Part shown: positions 26,001 through 38,000 of the stretch, piece by piece
Position numbering within the stretch: the stretch's first letter is position 1
Layout of the letters: each line of letters opens with the position of its first letter
Assembly: GCF_950023065.1 (NCBI RefSeq)
Contig: NC_088678.1
Coordinates: 45,498,580-45,562,579, forward strand
Direction of reading: 5' to 3'
Source: Planococcus citri
Taxonomy: Eukaryota; Arthropoda; Insecta; Hemiptera; Pseudococcidae
Length of the DNA: 64,000 nucleotides
Notes under the pieces: model-generated
The model's input: the letters and a program-made list of their open reading frames with translations, nothing else
Told to the model about the DNA's origin: nothing
Databases searched by the model: none
Position numbers and translations under genes: made by a program

Positions 26001-29000
26001 CAATCTATCCCACGCTGTAGAGTACGCTGAACTATTTCAATTGTCAGACTAACTTTTCCAATATTTTTTTTCTTCCTTCGCCGCATATCTTTCATTACAA
26101 AAGGTGTAGGAATATTCACTTCTAACGTACACGTTCTATTGATTGTGTATAATATGCCGGTGGAAGATCGTCGCATGTAAAATTAGGGGAATGGGTTAAT
26201 TCATTTGTTTCGGACACTTTTTTGAAAAATTCATTTTTCATCTTCAGGTGGAAGTTTTGGGCTCCGTCAATGAATTCTCCCATTTTTGTGTTTCATTGGG
26301 CACTTGGTGTCCAATTATTTATAAAATGCTCCATTTTGTGTCCGAAACCATCATCACACAGGGGTTATGTTTCGAACAGCCCCCTAACAGTGCATTTTTT
26401 TTGAAATCCTAAACATCCATCTACGTCATTTTTTACGAAACTGGTAATTGCTACCGTGTGAGTGAATATTTTCAAGTCCGGTTTATGTAATTGGTTAAAG
26501 ATGAGTAGCATTGATATCAACAAATTTTGTTCATCTTCGATATTTCAGTTCAGTTTGGTAGCCAATTGAATGGGGTTGATGACTCGAAATTCATTCATGT
26601 TCAAATCTTCAAGAAAAGGGTGAATGGAAGTCAAAATTTGAAAACAGTCGAAAAAGAAACCAAAAATCAGCGTTTTAGCGCATTTGCTCTCTCTGAAATT
26701 TGTCCGCTCTTGTTGACTTAAGAGACTGAAAGATAATGTACATTGGTAGGGTAAAAATTTTGAATTTGGAGAGAGCAGAAATGTATATTGTATAGTGCAT
26801 ATCTATTATCTTTATGGGTTCTCAGCTCCCAAGATTCGCAATTTAGTGTACCTAGATATTGACTTTACTTATTTACAATGATTTTACTCTTCTTTACAGC
26901 TATTACTAAATTCTGTTTTGGTCTGAGCATTTATCTCGGGGCAATAAAGGCGTCTTTATTGCTTCATAATAATTTATTATCCCACATACTACGCTGGTCA
27001 GTTGGTATGTTCGATATTACGCCAATTGGAAGAATTGTAAATAGATGTGGATATGATATAGATGTGGTCGATAATATAATAATTCGCAATTTCGAAAGCG
27101 TTCTCAATCATGTTGGAACGGTAGGTGTAAAAAATTGTATAAATTCTGTGGGAAAATCTAACGAACGGTGATTGGAGAAGCCAAATACTACACGGCGTGT
27201 TTATCAATTCCATTGATTTTTATTGATTCGTTTGGTATGTTTGTTTGCGTTGTAATTGACCAGTCAGATTGTGAGTAAAAATCACATTGCACCTATTTAA
27301 TTTGGGAAGAGGAAACTTTATATATAGATACCAAAAGGCTGATTACTGAGATCAACCTAGAGCTTCGCCTTCAGAGATCCCTGCTGATTTCTGTTACTGC
27401 TTGATTTTAAATGTTTAAAACAATATGTATTGAGAGGATATCGTTCTTCCCAAATTAAGGAGGAAAGTTGCAATTTGATTGGTCAATGTTGTTTGATTAT
27501 CTACTTCTTAACGGCGAATTCTACACGTATTTGTTTGATTAACACGAGGGTATTTGGTGATGTCTTCATACTATAAAGTTAGTTGAAATTCGATTTGGGA
27601 ATTTGACGTTTGTCTTATGCCTGGTAGGTAATTCATCCGTAATTGGTCCATGAATTTAAAAAGAGATTCGCTTCTGATCGTGTAACCCGTAAATTTAATA
27701 TTCAGGTGGGAGATCATCGCAAATGAAAATATCCAATTGTTTTTGATCTTCTGTTTTTGAAAAAAGAATGCAAAAAATGATTTTATTTATTTTTAATCAT
27801 CCTACTTTACAGCATTAATCGTAGCATTGTATGAACTGACCAGTTTATTTGGTGGAATTAAAGCATCTATTAAGAAACATAATGAATTACTTAATCGACT
27901 TTTACATTGGCCTATTAGTATTTTCGATATGACTCCCGCTGGAAGAATTGTGAATCGTTTTGGATCTGATATAGATGTTCTCGATAATATTCTAGTACGA
28001 CGAATCACCTTTTTCCTTGACGAATTCGGAACGGTTTGTAAAAGTTATATGTATTTGCACGGTATCGGTGGCCAGTTTGTCCTATTGTTCTTTTTTTCGC
28101 ATTCCCGTCTTGCTTTTGTGAGAGTTCAATACGTGCAGTATGGAAATTGGGACCCTAAAATGTAGGAGCATTAGTTTAATTCGGAGAGTAAGATTACCCT
28201 TGATGAGCTTCTTGGAGATAATGACTTTTTAATTCCTCCTCACCTCTATTCAACTTTAAAAATTAAAAGAGTATAGGTTTGTCCGAAGTTTTGAATTTGA
28301 AGGAAACAGGAATGTATACTTACCTAGTATAAATTATCATGTGTACTTTGATCTTGAGATTCACGATTTATTCCTAGGTATCCATTTACTTTACGTATTT
28401 ACCTACAATGATTTTACTCTTCTTTACAGCTGTTATTAAGTTCTTTTTTGGTCTGAGCATATATCTTGGAGCTATAAAAGCATCTCTATTTCTTCATAAT
28501 AATTTATTGTCCCACATACTACGCTGGCCTGTTGGTATTTTTGATATCACGCCTATCGGAAGAATTGTAAATAGATTCGGATATGATATCGATGTGATCG
28601 ATAACGTAATAATTCGAAATGTGGAAATGGTTCTCAATCATATTGGAACGGTAGGTTAAAAACGGATAAATTCTCTGGGAAAATCTAACATCGGTAATGA
28701 ATAATGAATGGAAAAACTGAATGATATGACGTTTGTTATCATCTCTATTGATTTGTAATGTTTTATGGGTATGTCTGGCTATGCTGTAATACAGTCCAGC
28801 CAAATTGCGACCAAAAATCACGTTTTCCTGCCTAAATTTTCTGCAAATGAATCAATTTTCTTAGTTGTTGTACAAAAAAATATTTGTGTTAATTGGGTAA
28901 ATAATCTGAGAAATCAGTTTTCTTTGATGAAGCGTACTGTTTTGGTGAATTTTTCAAATACTCTTCCTAAATGCTTCGCTCCACCAACGACAGTAATTCA

Positions 29001-32000
29001 TGTAAACTTTTTTCGAAGTTCTGCTAAAATGTAAAAAAATGGATGTAATTATTTTATTGTTTTAAAAAAAATGAAACAGAGAATTTCTTTAAAAAACTGT
29101 TGAAAAGAGTTTTTTTGAGCGAAAAAAAACAATTCAATGTCAAAAAATTGGGGAAAAATGGAATGAATCAAAAAAAAAATTGAAAAAATTATGACTTTTT
29201 GACATTTTGATAATCCTCGCAACATTTTATAAAATTGAAGAACTATTCCAATATTTAAAAATACAATATGACAAACTATTAAAATTCAAAAAAATACAAC
29301 ATTTTGGCTTGGAAACTTTTTTTCATTAGGTACCCAAAAACTGTAAAAAAATGAAATCAAAGATGACAAATTGAAAATTTTAATGCAAAAAAAAAAAAAG
29401 AAATACCCAGTACCCACCTTCTGAAACACTTTTAGCATATGGCAAAATTTGATTGTGTCCATTCTGTTAAAGTTGAATGAAATTGTTGAAGCATTGTTCC
29501 GATATGAAAAAAAAATAACTGCAACTGTTACAAACAGAACAAAACTTTTGAAAAAAAATGAAAGTGATCTAAAAAAGGTTGAATTCAGGCAAAGTATTTT
29601 CTCACTTTTTCAAACAACGAGAAAATGAACCTCATTGGCAAAGGTTTTGTTCAATTTTTATTTTTTTATGCAAGCTAATACATATTTGCTAAGGATATTC
29701 TAAAAATCACAATTTGACTGGACGATGATATCAAAATAATATTATACATATTACCTACTTATTATATACCTACTTTTGAATGGGAAATTCCTCTACTAAT
29801 TCTTTAATTTATACGAGGTTGTTTAATGTTGTGTTGTCTTCTTTACCATAAAGTGAGTGGTAGTTCCTTTTGAGAACTACAGTTTTTTTGTCTCATCTGA
29901 ATGTTCACTGAGGAAGCTATTGTTTCATGAAGTTTCAATGGACTGTGTGGTGCCTTTTGTATTAATCCTTCATTTGTTTTACTTACCTACCTACCTACCT
30001 ACCTACCTAGGTACCTACCTACCTACCTACCTACCCATAAAAATAATAACCCAATAATTTCAATAAATGAAGACGATGGTTGCTACACAGTTGTCTCTTT
30101 CAAATTTCAGATCAGATTATTCTTAGCTCCGGTATTTCTTTGATGTTATGACTGAGAAAACTGACGTTTAGTAAATGTAGAGAAATTTAATGGATGCATG
30201 ACGATGATGAAAGAAATATTCTCACGATAGTGGTTTTTTTCGAATTAAAAGTCAGATTGCTCTTAGATCTCAGCTGTTGTCATTTTGTAGTATCCTACGA
30301 TGAGAAAACCAGTATTTTGTAGATTTTGAGAAATTTTAAGTAGATGATAACTAAATTTTTATTTTAATAGTTTAGTCATTTGCGAAATTCCTGTGTCTAT
30401 TGCCATTTAAATAATGTCACTCTTATTTACAGCTGTTTCTAATTTGTGTTTCGGTTTGATTGCATACCGAGCTGCAGTAAATGCGTCTTTCTTGCTTCAT
30501 AATACTTTATTGTCCCATGTACTTCGATGGCCAGCTAGCGCTTTTGATATCACACCTATTGGAAGAGTTGTTAATAGATTCGGATATGATATAGATGTAG
30601 TCGATAATAGGATAATTCAGAATATAAAATCTTGTTTGTCGACTCTCGGAACGGTAGGTGAAGAATTATCTTTTATGCATCTGCATCTCATTCGCATGTC
30701 TGTCTATATTTTGTAAGTGAGAATTCAAATTGGCGGTGGGATACTTACCCTCGGATTGAAAAATGTATTGCCAGCTTTATCATTCGGCTCAAGATTATTC
30801 AAATATTAGCTGTTTTGGTGGGAATTTTACTGACCTAATACCTATACCTACTTATCCATTTCTTGTTAATTTTTTTAAAGCTCGAAATCAAGTTTGGTGT
30901 AAGCAAAGCCTACAAAATAGTCTATTTAGGTACCTAATGGAAATAGATAGAAATATTGCTAGGAAGCTTAATAATAATAATACCTACTTATCGTAGTGCT
31001 TGAATGAAATTGTAGTACCCAATGGATGAATGGATCCAATTTGACCTGACCATGATCTAGTCATGTCAGAATTTAGATTGGATTCTATCTGTTCAGACCT
31101 GATCTGATCTTGTTTTTTTCCCTTGGGTATGCCCTTGTATAATGTGTACTGTTGCGACTAAAAATTGTTTTGTAAAGCTCTTTCTGTAGCCGTAACTAAT
31201 TTTTGCTTTGAAGTTCGATATTTTATTAGGTAACGCATGGCATCATTAATTAATGATTTGAAGGCTACTTATATGCAACTTTTTTCTGTGTGGTATTAAT
31301 TATTATTGTTGCTAACCTACAGAATACAGTTTTCTTTGTTTACAAAAATATAAATTCAAAATCTTCTGTTTCAAATTGGAGATCAAATTATTCTGACCTT
31401 TTTTTAAATTTAAAATTGCGATTAGAAAACTTATATACTTAGGGGTATTGTCGTATGTGTAAAGGTAGAGAAATTTCCATCAGGTATCTTATCTTCATTT
31501 TCATTGTTTACCCAGCTGCAATGAAACTCCTATATGCCTAATGCATTCTGCCATCTAAACCGCTTCTCTTTACAGGCATTTCTAATTTCTGTTACAATTT
31601 GGCTGCATTTCAAGGAGGAATAAACGCATCTATATTGCTTCATAATAATTTATTATCTCATATACTTCGATGGGCAGTTGCCGCTTTTGAAGTCATGCCT
31701 ATTGGAAGACTTGTAAATAGATTTGGATATGATGTTGAAGTGATCGATAGTAGGATAGCTCCGAATTTGAAAACGTGTGTGATGCACGTTATGAAGGTAG
31801 GTGAAGAGATTATTATCTCTCAAGCCTCTGTATTACATACAGATCTCAGATCCAATTTATTCAGTGTAACGGAATACGTACTTCCAAAATCCAAATAAAT
31901 TCTTTAATGCTGTAAAATTGATGTACGGTGATACCAGCTGTTTTGTTTTTGGTTTTGGTTTTCCATGTTTTCTAACCTATGAATTGGTTTCTGGTTTTGG

Positions 32001-35000
32001 TTTGTTTTTTGTTCTCAACTAATATTGGTTTTGATTTCGGTATGGTTTCGTTTTTTCGTTTTCAACATGGATTACGTTTTTTGAAGCAGGGATCTGTCTA
32101 AAATGTTGACACTGATATGTAAGAAGTTGAATTTTTAAAACTCGAAAAAAATATTCAATTTTCAACCCATCAAAAGCTTAGATATTTGTAAAATTTTCAA
32201 AAAAATTACTGTATGTACGATATTTTATAAGAAAAATACAGTAAAATTCGCTTAATGTGATTGTGTTTGTCCAAAGCAATAATGATGACTTCAACTGAAT
32301 GATAACAAAAAATAAAGAAACTAAAAAAATTGAATATCATATCATAATTTCAATTTTAAAAAAATATATGTATTTATAATCTGCCTCTTAGAAAGTGTGT
32401 AATTAGAATAGGTAAAGTGCACCAGGGTAAGTCCGAATTTGGGAAGTTCAAACACCTGCTCTAGTGCCAAGAGGTTTGCACATTCTGAGCTACCCAGCGG
32501 TGACTTGATGGTACTCCTCCTTCTTCACCATGACGTGAAAATTTTTGGAATTCAGTTCCATTTCACATGTTTTTGGTTCAATTGTATTTTGTTGTTGTTT
32601 TGAATTTGTTTTCAAATGCAGATTTTCTATCTTTTAATTTTTCGCATATACCGGACGAACCATAATATTATGTCCTAGTAAAAATCTGATGACAGTGATC
32701 CAATAGAGAATTGAATTCTCGACAATTTGTGTACATGAAATTTTTCTAGGACGCTCTGTTTTTCAACTATATATCTACAAAGTTGGGCCTGTTCAGACTT
32801 ATCCTAATTTTGAGGAAGTCCAAACAATTTATATTAGAAATGGCAATTAGAATATACTTTCCCCACCTACAGAATGTTGGGATTGAGGTCCTCTGGGAAA
32901 AAAAAGGGTTAGGAACCCTTATGGGAACATTGGTCAAAGTTGAAATTGTGAAAAACCCGTTCGGACTTACCCAGCCCCGGTGCACTTTATAGTATTTGTA
33001 AATCATATTGCTAGTTAGATCATACTTTACCTACAGTACATATTTTACTTGCATAAAAATATTTTATGATGGAACTTTGTTTCATGTTGCTGTTTGCTAC
33101 ATTTTTATAAGCGTCTACCTAATTGACTTTTTAAATTTATGGTAACTATCAAAATCGCCATCCCCTTTACACTGTACAGTTCTTCTGAGAACTGCAAGAT
33201 CATTAAGATTTCATTTTTCCACTAAAATTATCGTTGGCATTTTTGTTTTCGAGGCTCGTTTCTGTTTTGCTTGTGCATGGTTTTGCAGCCCTATAATTTT
33301 TATCTGCTTTGTAATTCAACTCCTAATGAATGATGACGGTTTCTAGAATACATTTTTCTTCTGATGCTATTTCTGTCGCCATATATTTAACTAGGTTACT
33401 CTGATTTTTGTTAATTATTGAAACGATTTGCCTGTTCTACTTCTTCACATTTTGCTATCTACAAATGACTATACCTACAGATGTTTATATAAAGTACCTG
33501 GATGACCAGTATAAGGCCATGTCACCACCCAGATTCTCTGTTGGTACCCAACCCGAGTAAACTGCAAAATTGTAATGGTTGACAGAAGACCACTCTAATT
33601 TGACCTCTCATTTCTGATTTTACCTTTGAACAAAATATTTGGTCAGGCAGTATTCAAGTTTTAGTACAGTACTTATTCAAAAAACACAACTGCTCAAGTG
33701 GTATTGTTGTTTTTGTGTAGGAAAAAAAATAGCCAAAGTAAATGCAAACATTTTATTAGTAAATGAATGTTGCAGAAAATGTTAACATTGTAAAACACAT
33801 CCGGTGTAATAATTATAGTGTGTGTTCCTAATAAGGCCACTGTAAACAAATGGTGAAATGATTCCAAAAAACCATCTTCGAAGTCTTTCACGTCTCCAAA
33901 AGGAATTATGATTTTTTGTATTACGCAAAAAAGACTACCAAACTGGTATTCTACCTCAGCACTGAATTCGGATGTACCCATATGCAGGCCCGGACCTACC
34001 CACCGAGTTACCGAGAAAATCTCGGTGGGCCGCGACGTTTTTGGGCCGATAAGGTAAAAACTGGGCCACTTAAAAAAATTCTGAATGAATTTTTATGCTC
34101 AGTGTCTTGCACTTTAAAAAAGGGGAGAAAAAAATTTGGCAGATTAATTGAGGAACCCAAAATCAGGGGGCTGAAATGGGATATCTCGGTAGACCACGTG
34201 TTCAATGGGTCCGGCCCTGCCCATATGACGTGCCTTAAAATTTTCTCCAAATAAAGGTCCCTATTAGGCACTCCTACCTACTCGTATAACTCTTATTATG
34301 TTGCAAAAAAGCTATAATTGTTGCTGAAATCTGATACAGCTATGAAAGGGAAGATGAAAGATTCTTACTTATTCGAATTCATTCTCATGAAGTGTTGAGG
34401 TGGTTTACTTTTGAGTTGAAAGTGCCCCATGGAAAGTTCAGAACACTCTTCTCAAAAGAGAAACTCAAAGTTGAAGACATTAGGTACTCTCTAAATTTGA
34501 AACAGTCAAATTTCACTGCTTAGCAGTCACGACATTGGTTAATAAAAAATCATTTTAACTGACCAATTCAGTAGATTTTCTACTGTTTTGCAGTTAAAAA
34601 CTACTGCTTTTAAAAAGGCAAAATGTCGTGACTGCTAAGCAGTGAAATTTGACTGTTTCAAATTTAGAGAGTACCTACTACTGAAAAGTTCCTCATAAAA
34701 ACCTTTATTTCGTAGATTACCTAATAGAAGCTTCCAGTTGCTCTTTTTTTTAAATTTTTATTTTGTTTGTTGTCCCAGCTTCTGTACCTATAGTGTATAC
34801 CTAGGTAATGTTTATGTTGTTTTAATGGTTTCGCTCTTCTTTACAGATATTTGTCATTTTTGTTACAATTTGACTGCGTTTCGAGCAGTAGTACACGCCT
34901 CTTTATTACTTCATAATAGATTGTTAGCCCACGTTCTTCAGTGGCCAGTTAGTGCTTTTGAAATGACACCTCTTGGAAGAATTGTAAATAGGTTTGGATA

Positions 35001-38000
35001 TGATATCGATGTGATTGATAATAAAATTGTTCCCAATCTAAAATCTACATTGGGGAATTTCAGTAAGGTATGTGAAGAACCATCTGTCGTATCTGGGCTT
35101 TATCTACATTCCATAATTTATCGCCGCAAATTCCATCCGGCAATGCGATATTGACTTTCAAAATCCGAATGAGCAGCCGCCACCCATATTATTTCACTCC
35201 ACTTGCTATTTATAAACATAAGAATCTACGACGTATTTGCAGGTTTTGCCGGAATTTAATTTCTTCTTATTTGCTATGATCTGTTGCTGCAATTGACTAA
35301 TGCTGGGAATTTCTTTTTGGTGAGAAAAGCGATATGTGTGAGAATTCGTGCCATACTGCCATAAGCGATCTCTCTAGAATTTTTTTAGAAATAATTATTC
35401 ACGCTTGTAGAAACAGATTTTAAATTTTATGATTTTTGAGCTATTTACAATTATGATAACTCACAATCAAATCAAATTTTGGTGCAAATTTTTTGATAAA
35501 TTTGTATATGTAGGTATAACAATTGTAACACATTACCTTTTGAGCTCAATTTTTTCTGTTTGAGTAACATGTAGACCCGATTTAATATGTACCAAAATTA
35601 ATTGGTCTTCAAACTGTCACTTAACTATTTTTGATAAAGGTTATAAAACGATTCTCGGACTTTACAAGTAATGTTTTTTAGCGTTTATCCAACTGTAAAT
35701 TTGTATATAATACCTATTGCATCTAATCTGTTTGTTTATTCGTTTGTATTTAATACGAGAAATAATTTTGAGATAGCATTCCGAGCACTAATCTACAAAA
35801 TACGGTTTTCTCCTAAAATAGAAACAAAGTTTTCCTTGAAAGAAAATTTACTCATAATCATAATTTTCTACACGGAATAAATAAAAATGAATTTCGCTAT
35901 CGTAAATAAATGATTACAATATACGATTCGACATTTACTACCTTAATATTCGAGAAAATAAAGCAGGCAAAGTGCAATGCCATTCTCAAGAACTTGTGTA
36001 ATGATTTTATTACAGGCATTTCTGAATTTTTCGCCGATGTCGCTGTTCGTCTGGGATGTTGGAACAGTGCTAAAATTTTACATGACATAATGCTATACAA
36101 TGTCTTTCGTCTGCCGCTTTCATTCATGGATGTGACGCCCATTGGACGTATTTTATCTAGATTTTCTAAAGATATCGATGTCGTGGATAATTCGCTTCCT
36201 ATGCAAATTAGCGATTCCATTTACTGTTTGGGTGATGTATGTAATTTCATACATTCAATATACCCAATAAGTACATTAGGTATAAGGATTAATGTTGGTT
36301 TTTGTATACTATTTTCTTCGGAACTGTTTGAGCATTTATGTTATTTTTGGGGGACTTTTCGTCTATAAGTAATATGGTCTAGTTTGAAGTTATGCATTAT
36401 GATATTTTAGGGGTATTTTATTGCAATGAGATATGCTTTAGTAGGCGTATACCTAGAAAAATACTGTATGAGTTGTGCTAAAAAGTGGAAACTCAATGTT
36501 TTCACCGAAGTTATCTTTCAAGACGATAATACCTACTGAATATAATATATTTTATATTGAGACGGTATTCTCTAAACTTCCAATGCTCTTTTAAAATTCT
36601 AATCTATGGTCTGCTTAAATTGGTCACCTGTAGATACGTAGATATTCGTAATTAGTCATATTGGTAACAAAAAAAAAAAAATCACTAATTAATAACCACA
36701 AATGCGATGTAGTAAAATAACAATATTTTGGGCTCTCGTAATATTATATTGTTGTAAATCTAACCTTTACCTGTTTATTTCATTCTTGATCTATCGAATA
36801 CTCTCAAAAGTACGAATAACACTAATTTTATCAAATGTACGAGTATATTGGGTATTCTGAATATGGAGTATAAGCTTCTTCTCGACATCATTACTTGGAA
36901 GTTCATTCTATTTGATGAGTTTTGTTGAATCTGCTTGAACTTTGCTTAATCGTCGATGTATTTTTCTTAATTATTTTCGATATAAATGGAAAAAGTAACG
37001 ACAGATTGAATGGGACCCATCTGGTATTAAGTAAATGTGTGTGATGTAACAAACTAAAAATTGCTTGAATTGTTCATTGAATGTTGTTTGTGCTTGATTA
37101 TCTTGCCTTAAATGGCTTTTGCTTTGGTGTTTTTTGTGAATTTGAAATGTGCTTACTTCATTACCTACATTGCTTTTTACAACTTCTTACCTATACTAAT
37201 CCATAATCTTGCTTGTAATGGTACCTAACCTAACCTAGTTACGATTTTTAATAATTCATTCGAGTATATTTCATTTTCCATACAATCTTACTAGGAAATA
37301 ATATTGAATTGATTTTCTTTCAGGTAATTTCCACCTTATTCATCATCAGTTACAGTACTCCGATTTTCGTCACAGTTATTCTGCCTGTGGGTGCTCTGTA
37401 TTATTTCGTTCAGGTGAGTTTTAGAAGTAACTAATCATGTTTGTAGCAGAGTAGAATTCTGATTCATTATTTCCAAGTAATATCCAGTACCTGGAATGTG
37501 CCCAAAAAGTTGATTTCATAATGCCGATTCTAGTTCTTTGAGCTACACTCTCAAAAAGACCTAAGTTTGTGACATGTTGAAATGGGCCTTTGACTTACAT
37601 TGAGCCAAAAATGGTTCAAAAGGTTACTTCTGATGTAAAAGCTCTCTCTACGATTTTTTGACCTTCTCTTTCAAATATTGCCCTCTCCTGGCTCTCCTCC
37701 AGATCAAATCAGCGTTTTGCAAATAACGAAACCCAAACTTTAAAATATTGAAAATTGATCGTGTCTCAAAAATCAAAATCACTATTACCATTCAGTTTGA
37801 CCTATCAATTTTGTCAGACTTTTCCACCCCCCCCCCCCAATATCGGCGGATTTTGACTAAATTTCGCAAAGACCATCATTTTGAGTTGAAGGTTTACACA
37901 TGAAAAATGTTAGCTCCGGAGGTGGCCCTGAAGGGGAGTAATGATCCTTCTTCGAGGGTCCATTTTTCCCGTTCAGGAGCATCTCCGGACCTAAAAAATT

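Larger units (their letters stand above)
28651..30432 (+). other. Intron between exons 21d and 21e
   Basis: Long, A-rich, low-complexity stretch from about 29030 to 29620, a TACC microsatellite at 29984-30036, then two diverged copies of a 100-nt block at 30100-30193 and 30238-30343. No intact further variant exon seen. Confidence 0.5.

Noticed and set aside
25895..26176. 93-residue - strand frame rich in Lys/Arg inside the exon array
   Set aside because: Low-complexity complement of T-rich intron; no similarity to variant exons or known proteins.
4676..30036. TACC repeats considered as a CRISPR-like or regulatory array
   Set aside because: Simple microsatellites without unique spacers; typical background in this genome.
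33916..34254. 112-residue + frame and an overlapping 87-residue - frame
   Set aside because: Both fall on the hAT-like MITE; the frames come from its GC-richer sequence.
34738..35154. 138-residue frame starting with Met before exon 21g
   Set aside because: Only the 221-nt exon part is coding; the upstream Phe/Leu-rich part is intron read through in frame.
35776..35797. Possible tenth variant-exon relic before 21h
   Set aside because: Resembles 21g over only about 20 nt with no acceptor in place; too short to call.
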